A program made the position numbers and the translations under genes. Below the pieces are notes generated by a model. That model searched no databases, was not told the DNA's origin, and saw nothing but the letters and a program-made list of their open reading frames with translations. A stretch of 64,000 nt of DNA from Salinispora vitiensis (lineage in GTDB: Bacteria > Actinomycetota > Actinomycetes > Mycobacteriales > Micromonosporaceae), in the NCBI RefSeq assembly GCF_000378825.1, contig NZ_KB900388.1:233578-297577 (forward strand), in the 5' to 3' direction. This document shows positions 27,274 to 36,253 of this stretch, one piece after another (position 1 is the first letter of the stretch; each line of letters starts with the position of its first letter).

Positions 27274-28120
27274 GGTCGTTCTCCTGAAGATGCGCCCAGC
27301 CGAGCAGCTCGCGTAGCTCGGCCGGGGCGCAGCGATGGTCGGTGCCCAGCTCGGCACGGGCGATCTCGACGGCGGTGGACAGCGTGACCGACTCGCCGTG
27401 AAGTTCCGGCCACTGTCTGCGGATTCGGGCCGTGCCGCCGAAGGTCGGATCTTCGTCGGCGAGCACCATCGGGTCACCGTAGACCGCCGGTTCGCACCCG
27501 GCGGCGATGCCGTAGAAGATGGCGCTGGTCAGCCGGTTGGAAGCGACCCGCTGGTGCCGACGGAGTTCGGTGAGCTGCTTGTCGAGGAAGAGTGGGTCGG
27601 TGTCCCGCCACCAGTGGCCGCGATAGCCGTGGCAGATGACCCGGAAGCCGGCCTTTTCGTAGAGCCGACGTACCCGGCGCATGCCGTACTCGTGCCAGTA
27701 GAGGCACACCGTCACCGGGCCGGGCTCGGTGTCCCGGATCCGGGCGATCAGTTCCTTGTGATCACCCTTGACGTGCTGCCCCTCCCAGCCATGGAACGGG
27801 TACCAGATGGTGCCCTCCCGTTTCGTCGGCATGGTCCCCACCGGTTGGGGATCCTGCGGACGCAGCGCGAGCAGGTAGGTGAAGGGCGCCCCGACAACGA
27901 CGACGTTTCGCCTTCCCACCGCCCAGGCCCGGCGACGGGTCTGGGCGGACCAGAGCAGGCTCGGTGTTCGCTCGACGTACGGGTGGCCGGGTGCCAGCCC
28001 GTCGCCGATGTTCCAGCCGTGCTGGACATAGCCGTTGATCCGGGGCGGGTGCCGATCGCCGAACCCGCAGTATCGGGCGAGCACGTGGGCGTGGCCGTAA
28101 AAGTGGTTGGCGTGATGCAT
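27263..28120 (-). CDS. Uncharacterised protein of the Pse operon, possible glycosyltransferase
   Basis: A 285-residue soluble protein I cannot place in a named family. It starts MHHANHFYGHAHVLARYCGF and has RINGYVQHGWN, then WYPFHGWEG and VCLYWHEYG. A QHGW segment in the N-terminal half and a late Glu/Asp-rich ADEDPTFGG are reminiscent of GT-B transferases such as CDP-glycerol or sialyl transferases. The ATG at 28120 is ten bases after the pseC stop; a longer frame to 28564 is a shadow of pseC. Its place between pseC and the methyltransferase makes a Pse transferase role attractive, but this is inference. Confidence 0.55.
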   Translation of the reverse strand: MHHANHFYGHAHVLARYCGFGDRHPPRINGYVQHGWNIGDGLAPGHPYVERTPSLLWSAQTRRRAWAVGRRNVVVVGAPFTYLLALRPQDPQPVGTMPTKREGTIWYPFHGWEGQHVKGDHKELIARIRDTEPGPVTVCLYWHEYGMRRVRRLYEKAGFRVICHGYRGHWWRDTDPLFLDKQLTELRRHQRVASNRLTSAIFYGIAAGCEPAVYGDPMVLADEDPTFGGTARIRRQWPELHGESVTLSTAVEIARAELGTDHRCAPAELRELLGWAHLQENDLDD

Positions 28121-28130
28121 CGGTTCCGTC

Positions 28131-29288
28131 TCAGCAGGCGGTGGTCGGCGCCGGTGCCCGCAGCGCGGTGGTGAGGGCGTCGACGACCCGCTCCTGGTCG
28201 GTGTCGCTGAGCGTCGGGTACAACGGAAGGGAGAGCTGCTGGTCGTAGAACGCCTCGGCGACCGGACAGGATCCGCGCCGGTAGCCGAGGTCGGCGAAGA
28301 CCGGGTGGAGGTGCGCCGGAAGGTAGTTGACCTGCACGCCGATGCCGGCGGCCCGCATCCGGTCATAGACCTCGCGCCGCCGCCCGTCAAGCACTCGGAT
28401 CGGATACAGGTGCCAGGCTGGGCTGGCCCAGTCGCGGCGGGTCGGAAGCAGCACACCGGGCAGGTCGGCGAGCGCCTCGTCGTACCGTCGGACGAGCCGT
28501 TCCCGGGCGGCGCGGAACTCACCGAGTCGCCGCAGCTGGCTGCGGCCAAGCGCACAGAGGACATCGGGTAGTCGATAGTTGAGGCCGAACTCGGGCACCT
28601 CCTGGTGCCAGCCGCCCTCGTCCGGCCAGCGCTGCTCGGCCCGGTCCCGGACCAGGCCGTGGTTGCGGAACCGGCGGGCGCGCTCCAACACGGCCGGGTC
28701 GGTGGCTGCGACCGCGCCGCCCTCCGCCGTGGTGAGGTTCTTCGTGGGGAAGAACGAGAACGTGGTCAGGTCAGCCAGCGAGCCGACCGGCTGACCGCGG
28801 TAGGCGGCACCGATGGAGTGTGCGGCGTCGGCGAGTAGGAGCGTGTCGTTGCCGGACAGGGCCGCACGGATGGCGTCGTAGTCGGCCGGGTGGCCGGCGT
28901 AGTCCACCGCCGCCACCACTCGGGTCCGCGGCGTCACCGCCGCGGCGGCCGCCGCGGGATCCAGGGTGAAGGTCTCCTCCTCGACGTCGGCGAAGACCAC
29001 CTTGGCGCCGAGGGCCACGGCGGTGCTCGCGGTGGCCACGAAGGTCATCGGCGGCACGACCACCTCGTCGCCGGGACCGACGCCGGCCGCCGCGTAGGCG
29101 GTGTGCAGCGCGGCGGTGCCGTTGGCGACCACCGCACAGCCGACTCCGCCGGTCCAGCGGGCCAGGTCATCCTCGAACGCCGAAACCTGGGGGCCGGTGG
29201 TGAGCCAGTCCCCACGGAGGGCGGCGGCGACCGCGGTCACGTCGTCCTCGACGATGGACTGCCGGCCGTACGGGAGCATTGTCGTCAC
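28131..29288 (-). CDS. pseC: UDP-4-amino-4,6-dideoxy-N-acetyl-beta-L-altrosamine transaminase
   Basis: Second step of pseudaminic acid synthesis: a PLP-dependent, glutamate-using amination at C4 of the PseB product. The 385-residue protein belongs to the DegT/DnrJ/EryC1 class: GTAALHTAY, PPMTFVATASTA, the PLP-contacting DAAHSIGA, and the Schiff-base Lys183 in FSFFPTKNLTT. The GTG at 29288 overlaps the pseB stop (GTGA) and an ATG three codons on is an alternative. Frames extending to 29384 are shadows of pseB. Confidence 0.88.
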   Translation of the reverse strand: MTTMLPYGRQSIVEDDVTAVAAALRGDWLTTGPQVSAFEDDLARWTGGVGCAVVANGTAALHTAYAAAGVGPGDEVVVPPMTFVATASTAVALGAKVVFADVEEETFTLDPAAAAAAVTPRTRVVAAVDYAGHPADYDAIRAALSGNDTLLLADAAHSIGAAYRGQPVGSLADLTTFSFFPTKNLTTAEGGAVAATDPAVLERARRFRNHGLVRDRAEQRWPDEGGWHQEVPEFGLNYRLPDVLCALGRSQLRRLGEFRAARERLVRRYDEALADLPGVLLPTRRDWASPAWHLYPIRVLDGRRREVYDRMRAAGIGVQVNYLPAHLHPVFADLGYRRGSCPVAEAFYDQQLSLPLYPTLSDTDQERVVDALTTALRAPAPTTAC

Positions 29289-30268
29289 GCGGTGATTCCG
29301 AGCATGTCGCGCATCTGGTCCGGGGTGAGCCAGAGGTCGTTGCTGTCCGACTGGTAGGCGAAGCCGTCCGGGACCGGCTCGCATTCACTCGGAGGCTGGT
29401 AGCCCCAGGTGGCGATGGTCGGCTGCACGATGAACCGGTCGGCGGCGCGCAGCGTGCGGCGGCTGTCGTCCGGCGCGATCATCTCCTCGTGCAGCTTCTC
29501 GCCGGGGCGAATGCCGATCTCGTGCGTGGTGGCCTCCGGGGCGACCGCCTCCACCAGGTCGAGGATGCGCATGCTGGGGATGCGCGGCACGAACAGCTCG
29601 CCGCCCTGCATCTGCTCAAACGAGTCCAAGACGAACTGGACTGCCTGCTCCAGCGTGATCCAGAACCGGGTCATTCGCTTGTCGGTGATGGGCAGGCTCC
29701 GGCCCTCGGCGGCGAGTCGCCGGAACAGCGGTACCACCGAGCCACGGCTGCCCATCACATTGCCGTAGCGGACCACGGCGAAGCGGGTCGGGTGGCCGGC
29801 GGCGTAGTGGTTGGCCGAGACGAAAAGTTTGTCGGCAACGAGCTTCGTCGCCCCGTACAGGTTGATAGGGCTGGATGCCTTGTCGGTGGAGAGTGCGATG
29901 ACCTTCTGCACCCCGGCCTCGATGGCGGCATCAACGACGTGCTGGGAACCGGTGATGTTGGTGGCGATGAACTCCGAGGGGTTGTACTCGGCGGTATCGA
30001 CCTGCTTGAGAGCGGCGGCGTGCACGACGAAGTCGATGCCGTGCATTGCCCGGGTCAGCCGGTGGCGGTCCCGGATGTCACCGATGAACCAGCGCAGTCG
30101 TGGGTCGTCACCAAGGTCCCGACGTAGTTCGTATTGCTTGAGCTCGTCTCGGGAAAACACCACCACCCGAGCCGGCGTGCTCTCGGCTAGGACATTGCGG
30201 AGGAATTCCTTACCGAAGGATCCGGTTCCTCCGGTGATCAGAATGGACGAACCGTCCAACACGCTCAA
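29285..30268 (-). CDS. pseB: UDP-N-acetylglucosamine 4,6-dehydratase (inverting)
   Basis: First enzyme of pseudaminic acid synthesis, converting UDP-GlcNAc to the 4-keto-6-deoxy-L-sugar with C5 inversion. It is an extended SDR protein of 327 residues with the NAD(P) motif TGGTGSFG (residues 12-19), the catalytic YGATK pattern, and RYGNVMGSRGSVVPLF, typical of FlaA1/PseB. The best start is the TTG at 30268 (MSVLDGSSILITGG), with GGAG about eight bases upstream; the ATG at 30331 would add 21 residues unlike the family. It heads a six-gene operon with overlaps or near-overlaps throughout. Confidence 0.9.
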   Translation of the reverse strand: MSVLDGSSILITGGTGSFGKEFLRNVLAESTPARVVVFSRDELKQYELRRDLGDDPRLRWFIGDIRDRHRLTRAMHGIDFVVHAAALKQVDTAEYNPSEFIATNITGSQHVVDAAIEAGVQKVIALSTDKASSPINLYGATKLVADKLFVSANHYAAGHPTRFAVVRYGNVMGSRGSVVPLFRRLAAEGRSLPITDKRMTRFWITLEQAVQFVLDSFEQMQGGELFVPRIPSMRILDLVEAVAPEATTHEIGIRPGEKLHEEMIAPDDSRRTLRAADRFIVQPTIATWGYQPPSECEPVPDGFAYQSDSNDLWLTPDQMRDMLGITA

Positions 30269-30329
30269 CTTCGTGCTCCGTTCCTGGTCATGTGGCTGCC
30301 ACACGAGGGGTTCCCTGGTTGGCACTGGC

Positions 30330-30358
30330 ATGATACGTGCGGGTGGGGGGAATGGCTA
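30330..30358 (-). promoter_or_regulatory. Candidate promoter of the pseB operon
   Basis: Minus-strand TAGCCA (30353-30358; four of six matches to TTGACA) and TATCAT (30330-30335) are 17 bases apart, about 60 bases before the pseB start. It lies in the 245-base divergent gap shared with the acyl carrier protein operon. For the plus strand, TACACT at 30462-30467 is a possible -10 without a convincing -35. Confidence 0.4.
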
Positions 30359-30386
30359 CGCCCAGTGTTGCGCTCTCCATATGGGC

Positions 30387-30408
30387 GGGCGCATGCTAGC
30401 ATCCGCCC
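30387..30408. promoter_or_regulatory. Near-perfect 22-bp palindrome between the divergent glycan operons
   Basis: The central 10 bases ATGCTAGCAT are self-complementary. Five more bases pair on each side (GGGCG and CGCCC), with one mismatch between centre and flank. It lies between the candidate pseB promoter and the acyl carrier protein gene, so one regulator bound here could control both operons. Confidence 0.45.
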
Positions 30409-30513
30409 TAGCAGAGGCGTCAGGTGAGCCTGGCGGCCGTAATAGCTGCGATTTCCTCCGCTACACTCGGCCGTCGATCCGGCCGTGCGAGCCGGGTGGT
30501 GAGGAGTGCCACA

Positions 30514-30756
30514 GTGGAACTCGGACGGCTCAGGCACGTCTTTCGGAATTCCCTGGAACTGTCAGATGAACTTCCGGTGGACGATTTGGAATATCGCGGT
30601 AACGCACAGTGGGATTCGCTCGCGCACATGTCCCTGGTTGCGGCGATCGAGGACGAGTTCGGGGTGATGCTCGACACTGACGAGGTGATCGACCTCAGCT
30701 CCTTCATCCGCGCGCAGCAGATTCTGGAGAAGCACGGTGTCGTCCTCACCGACTGA
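30514..30756 (+). CDS. Acyl carrier protein
   Basis: An 80-residue acidic protein with the phosphopantetheine attachment site WDSLAHM (Ser35) and the acidic second helix [16 protein letters not shown] typical of carrier proteins. I start at the GTG at 30514, which has GAGGAG eight bases upstream; the frame is open to 30424 but those residues are basic and unlike an ACP. It opens a five-gene operon and overlaps the next frame by 20 bases. It would hold the acyl group worked on by the following reductase, ligase and Lux-like enzymes. Confidence 0.85.
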   Translation: MELGRLRHVFRNSLELSDELPVDDLEYRGNAQWDSLAHMSLVAAIEDEFGVMLDTDEVIDLSSFIRAQQILEKHGVVLTD

Positions 30757-31489
30757 ACTGCCGGACACGCGATACGCGTTGATTACCGGATCGACTCGGG
30801 GTATCGGTCGAGCCATCGCGACGCGGCTGGCCTCGGCGGGCTATATCGTCGCCGTTCACGGCCGGACTCTCGGAGACGCTGAGCAGGTCGCGGCTGCGTT
30901 GCCAGGCGGTCCGCATCTGGCGGTGCACGGCGATGTCGCGGACCCCGAGCAGGTCCGCGCGTTGGTTCGGCTCGTGTTCCAGCGGTGGCGCCGGCTGGAC
31001 GCACTGGTGGTCAACGCCGGCGTGCACGCGGCCGGTTTACTTGGTTCCGTCGCCGATCCGACGATCGAACGGCTCTTCTCGGTCAATGCGGCCGGCGCCG
31101 CGCACACCCTCCAGCAGGGCGTCCGGCTGCTGCGGCGGGGACAACGCCCAGCCGCGGTGCTCACCGCCTCGGTGGTCGGTACGGCCGGCGCCGCGGGCCA
31201 GGCCGTCTACGCCGCCAGCAAGGCGGCTATTGAGGGGTTGACCCGGGCTGCCGCGAAGGAACTCGGCCCGGCGGGAATCCGGGTCAACGCGGTCGCGCCC
31301 GGCTTCATCCGTACCGACCTCCTCGCTGACCTGGATGCCGAGGGCCGCGCGGCTCGGGTCGCGGCCACCCCACTGGGCCGGCTGGGGGAGCCGGAGGATG
31401 TCGCCGAGGTGGTGGCCTTCCTGCTGGATCCGGCGGCGAGCTTCGTCACCGGTCAGGTGGTTGGAGTGGACGGCGGTCTCACCCCATGA
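30737..31489 (+). CDS. Short-chain dehydrogenase/reductase, FabG-like
   Basis: A 250-residue NAD(P)-dependent reductase of the classical SDR type: [10 protein letters not shown] cofactor loop, NAGVH, then Ser and YAASK for catalysis, and PGFIRTDLL. The closest familiar enzymes are 3-oxoacyl-ACP reductases, so a beta-keto or similar reduction on the neighbouring carrier protein is plausible. The GTG at 30737 lies inside the ACP frame and the end overlaps the ligase by four bases. Reduction of a sugar intermediate or of the aldehyde made downstream cannot be excluded. Confidence 0.85.
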   Translation: MSSSPTELPDTRYALITGSTRGIGRAIATRLASAGYIVAVHGRTLGDAEQVAAALPGGPHLAVHGDVADPEQVRALVRLVFQRWRRLDALVVNAGVHAAGLLGSVADPTIERLFSVNAAGAAHTLQQGVRLLRRGQRPAAVLTASVVGTAGAAGQAVYAASKAAIEGLTRAAAKELGPAGIRVNAVAPGFIRTDLLADLDAEGRAARVAATPLGRLGEPEDVAEVVAFLLDPAASFVTGQVVGVDGGLTP

Positions 31490-32883
31490 TTGGCCTGCTG
31501 CACCCCGATGCTCGCCTGGTTGAGGCGGCCAGCGGTGCCACGCTCGGCGGCGTCGACCTACATGACCGGGTTGCGGAGCTTGGCACCGCGCTGGACCGGG
31601 AGCCGCCCGGAGTGGTGCTGGCCCCCATGCCCACCACGGTCACCGCGGTTCTTCGGTTCCTCGCGGCGCTGCGCGTGGGCCGGCCGATCGCACTGGTCGA
31701 TCCGCGAATCGAGGGGGAGCGACTGGCCGACTTGGTCGATCGTTTCTGCCCGGCGGTGCTGTTCGGCGATGCCGAGTCGCTGCCCGGGTATCGCCCCGGG
31801 CCGGACCAGCGGCTGGGTGACTACCAGCGCCGCGCCGGAGATCCCGGGCCGGCCCCGCACCCCGACCTGGCGCTGTTGTTGACCACCTCCGGTTCGACCG
31901 GAAGCCCCAAGCTGGTCCGGCTCTCCCGGGCGGCGGTGCTGTCCAACGCCGCGGCGATCGGCGCGGCGCTTGGGATCGATGGTGACGAGGTCGCGCCGAC
32001 CAGCCTGCCGCTGCACTACACGTTCGGGCTGTCGGTGCTCACCAGCCACCTCTACGCTGGCGCCACCGTGGTGGTCGAGGAGAACGCCCTCACGACGCGG
32101 GACTTCTGGTCCAACGTGGAACGGTTTCACGTCACCTCGCTGGCCGCGGTGCCATACCAGTACGAGATGCTTCGTCGGCTTCGCTTCGATCCCGTCCGAT
32201 ACCCCCGGCTGCGGACGCTCACCCAGGCTGGCGGCCGGCTGAACCCCGACCTGGTCGAGGACTTCCACCGCCGGATGGCCGCGGTTGGTGGCCGGTTCTT
32301 CGTCATGTACGGGCAGACCGAGGCCACCGCTCGAATGGCTGTGCTGCCCGCGGACCGGCTGCCCGCGAAGCTCGGCTCGGCGGGTGTTTCGGTGCGTGGT
32401 GGCGAGATCACTGTTAGCCCCGGCGACGGGCCCGAGACGACTGAGCCGGGACGCACTGGCGAGATCGTCTACCGGGGTGCCAACGTCATGATGGGGTACG
32501 CCGAGACCGCCGCTGATCTGGCCCGGGGCGATGATCTGGGCGGGGTGCTGCGTACCGGAGACCTCGGCCGACTGGACGACGAGGGATTCCTCTACATCAC
32601 CGGCAGGATCAAGCGGATCGCCAAGATTTTTGGGGTACGAGTCAACCTCGACGATGTCGAGCGGTCCGTCGCGCGGCATGGCCCGGTCGCGGCGGTGGCT
32701 GGTCCGGACCGCTTGGTGCTGGTCGTTGAGGGCGCCGACGACGACCGGTTGGCCCGGATTCGAGCCGAGGCGGCCGAGGGGCTGGGCACCCACTCCTCCG
32801 GCATCCTGGTCCGCAGCGTTGACGCGCTGCCGTTGACCGCCACCGGAAAGCCTGACTACCGAGCTCTGGAGGACCAGTGCTGA
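31486..32883 (+). CDS. AMP-forming acyl/carboxylate ligase
   Basis: A 465-residue member of the ANL superfamily. It carries the ATP-binding P-loop [14 protein letters not shown] (about residues 131-144), the YGQTEATAR motif, the ribose-binding [12 protein letters not shown], the hinge [11 protein letters not shown] and the C-terminal catalytic lysine in TATGKPDY. It would activate a carboxylic acid as acyl-AMP and load it on the ACP encoded two genes earlier. The N-terminal domain is shorter than in long-chain fatty acyl-CoA ligases. The acid is unknown. It overlaps both neighbours. Confidence 0.85.
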   Translation: MIGLLHPDARLVEAASGATLGGVDLHDRVAELGTALDREPPGVVLAPMPTTVTAVLRFLAALRVGRPIALVDPRIEGERLADLVDRFCPAVLFGDAESLPGYRPGPDQRLGDYQRRAGDPGPAPHPDLALLLTTSGSTGSPKLVRLSRAAVLSNAAAIGAALGIDGDEVAPTSLPLHYTFGLSVLTSHLYAGATVVVEENALTTRDFWSNVERFHVTSLAAVPYQYEMLRRLRFDPVRYPRLRTLTQAGGRLNPDLVEDFHRRMAAVGGRFFVMYGQTEATARMAVLPADRLPAKLGSAGVSVRGGEITVSPGDGPETTEPGRTGEIVYRGANVMMGYAETAADLARGDDLGGVLRTGDLGRLDDEGFLYITGRIKRIAKIFGVRVNLDDVERSVARHGPVAAVAGPDRLVLVVEGADDDRLARIRAEAAEGLGTHSSGILVRSVDALPLTATGKPDYRALEDQC

Positions 32884-33926
32884 CCGACGTGTTCACGCGG
32901 CCCCAGCCAGACAAGGAGAAGCAGCTACGTGACGAGCTGAACGCCTTGGTGTCGCACCATCGGCAGTCCTGTCCGCCGTACGCCCGGATCATGGACGCAC
33001 TCGGTGTCAGGGGCGAAGCGGCGACTGTGGCCGAACTGCCCTGGCTGCCGGTCCGACTATTCAAGACCAAGAAGCTGGTGAGCGTTCCTGAAGATCAGGT
33101 GATCCGGGTGCTCACCTCCAGCGGAACCACCGGTGAGGTGAGCCGGATTCACCTGGACCGAGGGGCAGCGGCCACCCAGTCCCGGATGCTCGCCCGGACC
33201 CTCGCCACCGTGCTCGGCTCGCGCCGGCTACCGATGCTGGTGGTAGATGGTCGTGGCGTGGTCGGCGACCGTCGCTCATACTCCGCTCGGGGCGCGGGTG
33301 CGCTTGGCATGGTGAACTTCGGTCGGGATCATCACTGGCTCCTTGACGCCGACGACCGACCGGACGTCGAGGCGCTGCGGGCCTTCCTGGACCGGCACGG
33401 TCGTGAGCCCTTCCTGATCTTCGGGTTCACCTTCATGGTCTGGACTTACCTCTACGAGGTGGCCCGTGAGCATGGACTGGACCTTTCCCAAGGGATCCTG
33501 GTGCACTCCGGTGGCTGGAAGAAGCTCGTTGATCGAGCGGTCGACAACGCCGAGTTTCGTCGCCGCTTTGGTGCGGACACCGGTCTGACGCGGATTCATA
33601 ACTTCTACGGAATGGTCGAGCAGATTGGCACGGTCTTCCTGGAGGGGCCGGAGGGCGGCTCGCTCTACTGCCCAGACTTCGCCGACGTGATCATCCGGGA
33701 CCCGGTGACCTGGCAGGAGGTGCCGGTTGGCACGCCGGGCGTCATCGAGGTGCTGAGTACCTTGCCGACCTCGTACCCCGGGCATGTGCTGCTCACCGAG
33801 GACCTCGGTGTGGTGCACGGGATCGACGACGGACACTGGCCTGGTAAGCGGTTCAGTGTGCTCGGCCGGTTGCCCCGCGCTGAGGCGCGCGGCTGCAGCG
33901 ACACCTATCAGGGAGGTACGCCATGA
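32877..33926 (+). CDS. LuxE-like acyl-protein synthetase
   Basis: A 349-residue protein of the LuxE/PaaK branch. Motifs include VLTSSGTTGEVSRI (ATP binding), FGFTFMVWTYLYEV, SGGWKKL and NFYGMVEQIGTVFLEGPEGG. In luciferase systems LuxE activates a fatty acid with ATP and carries it as a thioester on a cysteine near its C-terminus; here RGCSDT places Cys340 ten residues from the end, in the right place. The GTG at 32877 overlaps the ligase stop. There is no luxAB or luxD, so the acyl group has another fate, probably reduction by the following LuxC-like protein. Confidence 0.8.
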   Translation: MLTDVFTRPQPDKEKQLRDELNALVSHHRQSCPPYARIMDALGVRGEAATVAELPWLPVRLFKTKKLVSVPEDQVIRVLTSSGTTGEVSRIHLDRGAAATQSRMLARTLATVLGSRRLPMLVVDGRGVVGDRRSYSARGAGALGMVNFGRDHHWLLDADDRPDVEALRAFLDRHGREPFLIFGFTFMVWTYLYEVAREHGLDLSQGILVHSGGWKKLVDRAVDNAEFRRRFGADTGLTRIHNFYGMVEQIGTVFLEGPEGGSLYCPDFADVIIRDPVTWQEVPVGTPGVIEVLSTLPTSYPGHVLLTEDLGVVHGIDDGHWPGKRFSVLGRLPRAEARGCSDTYQGGTP

Positions 33927-35149
33927 CGCTTCGGATGCGTTTCCCCGTCGGCGAGGCCGTCTCCTCCGTGGCGGACCTGCTGGCTCCGAACGAGGTTGAG
34001 CCGTTGGCCGTGGGAGATCCACGGATGGTGGACTTCCTGGCCGCGGTCGCCAAACGGCTACTCACTCCGGCGTTGGCCCGGCGGCACCCCGAGCTGGGCT
34101 CACTCGGGTTCTTCCTCCGTCGCCGGGAATTACTGGGCGCGGTAGAACGGCTGCACTCCACGCTCGGGCCGGACACGCTTGTGTTCCCCCGCGGGCGGGT
34201 ATTTCACGTCCCACCGGCGAACGTAGACACTATTTTCGTCTACTCGTGGGCACTGTCCGCGCTGGCGGGTAACACCAACGTGGTCCGGGTGTCGCCGCGT
34301 TCTGCAGCGGCCGCCGACGCGGTACTTGAGGTGCTCAACGCCAGCCTCGCCGAGGCCGACCCGGTGGTGGCCCGTACCCAGCTCATGGTCACCTACGGTC
34401 ACGATGACGCGGTGACCGCCCAGCTGAGCGCTACCAGCGACCTGCGCGTCCTCTGGGGTGGCGACCGGGCGGTGGAGAACCTCCGACGGCATCCGCTCGC
34501 GCCGGCAGCCCGGGACCTCACCTTCCCTGATCGGTCGTCCTTCGCCATGTTGTCGGTGCCCGGCTGGGCGGCGGCCTCGCCGCAACGGCGGCGAGAGGCA
34601 GCCAACGCGTTCGCCAACGACGCGTACTGGTTCGATCAGGCAGCCTGCGCCTCTCCACGTACCGTCTTCCTGGTTGGCGCGGCGGAGCAGGCTGATGAGG
34701 TCCGGGCCGAGTTCGTCGCCCTGCTGGAAGACGTGGTCCAGGAACGCGGCTGGGACGTGGACGCGGCGATGGCGGTGGAGAAGCGGGTCGGTGCGTACGG
34801 GTTGGCTGCCGATGGGGGAGTGCGGCGGATGGTCTTCCACCGCAATGCCCTGGCAACCCTGGAACTGGCAGAGGTGTCAGCCACCCCGCGGCACTGGCTC
34901 GGCGCCGGCACCTTCCCGTTCGTCACTGTGCCTGACCTGACGGAGCTGGTGCCGTTCGTGCGTCGCCGCGACCAAACCCTCACCCACTTCGGCTTTGATC
35001 GGGATGAGCTGACGGCCCTAGCCCGGAGCCTAGGAGGGCGGGGAGTCGACCGCATCGTGCCGTTCGGCGCGGCGTTGACCTTCGCTCCGGTGTGGGACGG
35101 TCACGATTTGCTGCGGGAGTTTGTTCGGCTGGTCACGGTCAACGACTGA
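33923..35149 (+). CDS. LuxC-like acyl reductase
   Basis: A 408-residue aldehyde-dehydrogenase-like enzyme of the LuxC family, which reduces a protein- or CoA-bound acyl group to the aldehyde with NADPH. The predicted acyl-accepting cysteine is Cys242 in DQAACASPR, and VPPANVDTIFVYSWALSALA followed by GNTNVVRVSP matches the LuxC cofactor region. It overlaps the LuxE-like gene by four bases (ATGA) and ends the five-gene operon just before a strong hairpin. The product aldehyde may be built into, or linked to, the surface polymer; this is inference. Confidence 0.82.
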   Translation: MTLRMRFPVGEAVSSVADLLAPNEVEPLAVGDPRMVDFLAAVAKRLLTPALARRHPELGSLGFFLRRRELLGAVERLHSTLGPDTLVFPRGRVFHVPPANVDTIFVYSWALSALAGNTNVVRVSPRSAAAADAVLEVLNASLAEADPVVARTQLMVTYGHDDAVTAQLSATSDLRVLWGGDRAVENLRRHPLAPAARDLTFPDRSSFAMLSVPGWAAASPQRRREAANAFANDAYWFDQAACASPRTVFLVGAAEQADEVRAEFVALLEDVVQERGWDVDAAMAVEKRVGAYGLAADGGVRRMVFHRNALATLELAEVSATPRHWLGAGTFPFVTVPDLTELVPFVRRRDQTLTHFGFDRDELTALARSLGGRGVDRIVPFGAALTFAPVWDGHDLLREFVRLVTVND

Positions 35150-35157
35150 GGACAGCT

Positions 35158-35188
35158 GGGGCCCGAGGTGATCATCACCTCGGGCCCC
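35158..35188. terminator. Bidirectional terminator between the luxC-like gene and pseI
   Basis: Perfect 14-base arms beginning GGGGCCCGAGG and closing CCTCGGGCCCC enclose a 3-base TCA loop. It fills the 51-base gap between convergent stop codons at 35149 and 35201, so it can serve both transcripts. Confidence 0.8.
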
Positions 35189-35200
35189 GTTCGTTTCCAG

Positions 35201-36253
35201 TTAGATCTGTTCCCAGCCCAGCGGAGTGCCGCGTCGCACGTCCTGAGTGAAGGTGCGTCCGAGTACCCGGTCCAACTCGTCCGGGTGCAGGCCGCCAGCC
35301 GGCCGGATGGATCGAATGTTCGCGCGGGTCACCGGCTCCCCGGCCCGCACATCGGCGACCACATGCAAAGAACGACGGAAGCGCAGGCCTTCACGTTCGG
35401 TGGGGGTGGGACCGACCACAGTGCTGCCCATCGCCGCCCAAGCTCGCTCGGTCTCCACACGCAGCGCGGCCAGCTCGGCCGGTTCCAGCGAGAAGTCCGA
35501 GTCCACGCCCCCGTCGGCCCGGGCCAGCGTGACATGCTTCTCGACCAGACACGCACCCAACGCCACCGAGGCCACGGGTACCCCAATCCCGGGCGTGTGA
35601 TCGGAGAGGCCGACCGGCAAGCCGAAGGCGTCGGCCAGCACCGGTATGCGGCGCAGGTTACTGTCCTGCGGCGGCGCCGGGTAGGAGGCGGTACAGGCGA
35701 GGAGTACCACGCCGTCGGCGCCACCCTCGCGGGCCGCCCGGACCGCGGCGTCGATCTCCGCCATCGTGGCCATCCCCGTGGAGATGACCAGTGGTTTGCC
35801 GGTGCTCGCGACCAGCCGGATCAAGGGCAGGTCGACCAGTTCCGATGAGGCGATCTTGTACGCCGGGGCGTTCAGTTCCTCCAGCAGCTCCACCGCGGTG
35901 TGGTCGAACGGCGAGGAGAAGACAGTCAGTCCGTGCTGGCGGGCCCGCTCGAAGAGCGGCCCATGCCATTCGTACGGCGTGTGCGCCCGCTGGAAGAGCT
36001 GGTAGAGATTTTCGCCACCCCACAGGTCATGCCCGTCGGAGATGCGAAAGGCCGGGCTGTCGTGGTCGATCGTGAGGGTGTCCGGCGTGTACGTCTGCAG
36101 CTTGAGTGCGTGGGCGCCGCTCGCCGCCACAGCGTCTACGATCTCCAGCGCCCGGTCCAGGCTGCCGTTGTGGTTACCGGAAACCTCGGCGACCACGAGT
36201 GGCGGCTCGCCCGGGCCTACCAGGTGCGGCCCGATCTTTACTGTACTGCTCAT
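35201..36253 (-). CDS. pseI: Pseudaminic acid synthase
   Basis: Fifth pathway step: condenses the free 6-deoxy-AltdiNAc sugar with phosphoenolpyruvate to give pseudaminic acid. The NeuB-type barrel (about residues 1-285) starts VKIGPHLVGPGEPPLVVAEV with SGNHNGS. FRISDGHDLWGGENLYQLFQ followed by RAHTPYEWHGPLFE fits PseI better than NeuB or LegI. The C-terminal SAF/antifreeze-like domain (RSLHVVADVRAGEPVTRANI) is present. The ATG at 36253 follows AGGAGAAC; the frame open to 36277 lacks a site. It overlaps pseH by four bases and is third in a three-gene operon. Pse rather than Leg or sialic acid is supported by the whole gene set. Confidence 0.9.
   Translation of the reverse strand: MSSTVKIGPHLVGPGEPPLVVAEVSGNHNGSLDRALEIVDAVAASGAHALKLQTYTPDTLTIDHDSPAFRISDGHDLWGGENLYQLFQRAHTPYEWHGPLFERARQHGLTVFSSPFDHTAVELLEELNAPAYKIASSELVDLPLIRLVASTGKPLVISTGMATMAEIDAAVRAAREGGADGVVLLACTASYPAPPQDSNLRRIPVLADAFGLPVGLSDHTPGIGVPVASVALGACLVEKHVTLARADGGVDSDFSLEPAELAALRVETERAWAAMGSTVVGPTPTEREGLRFRRSLHVVADVRAGEPVTRANIRSIRPAGGLHPDELDRVLGRTFTQDVRRGTPLGWEQI

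Noticed and set aside
30514-35149. A bioluminescence (lux) operon
   Set aside because: luxA, luxB and luxD are absent and the neighbours are glycan genes, so light production is not supported.
35201-36253. N-acetylneuraminic or legionaminic acid synthase instead of PseI
   Set aside because: The set PseB-PseC-PseG with inverting dehydratase and the PseI-like DGHDLWGG and TPYEWH segments favour pseudaminic acid; no NeuC-like epimerase or LegB-type set is present.
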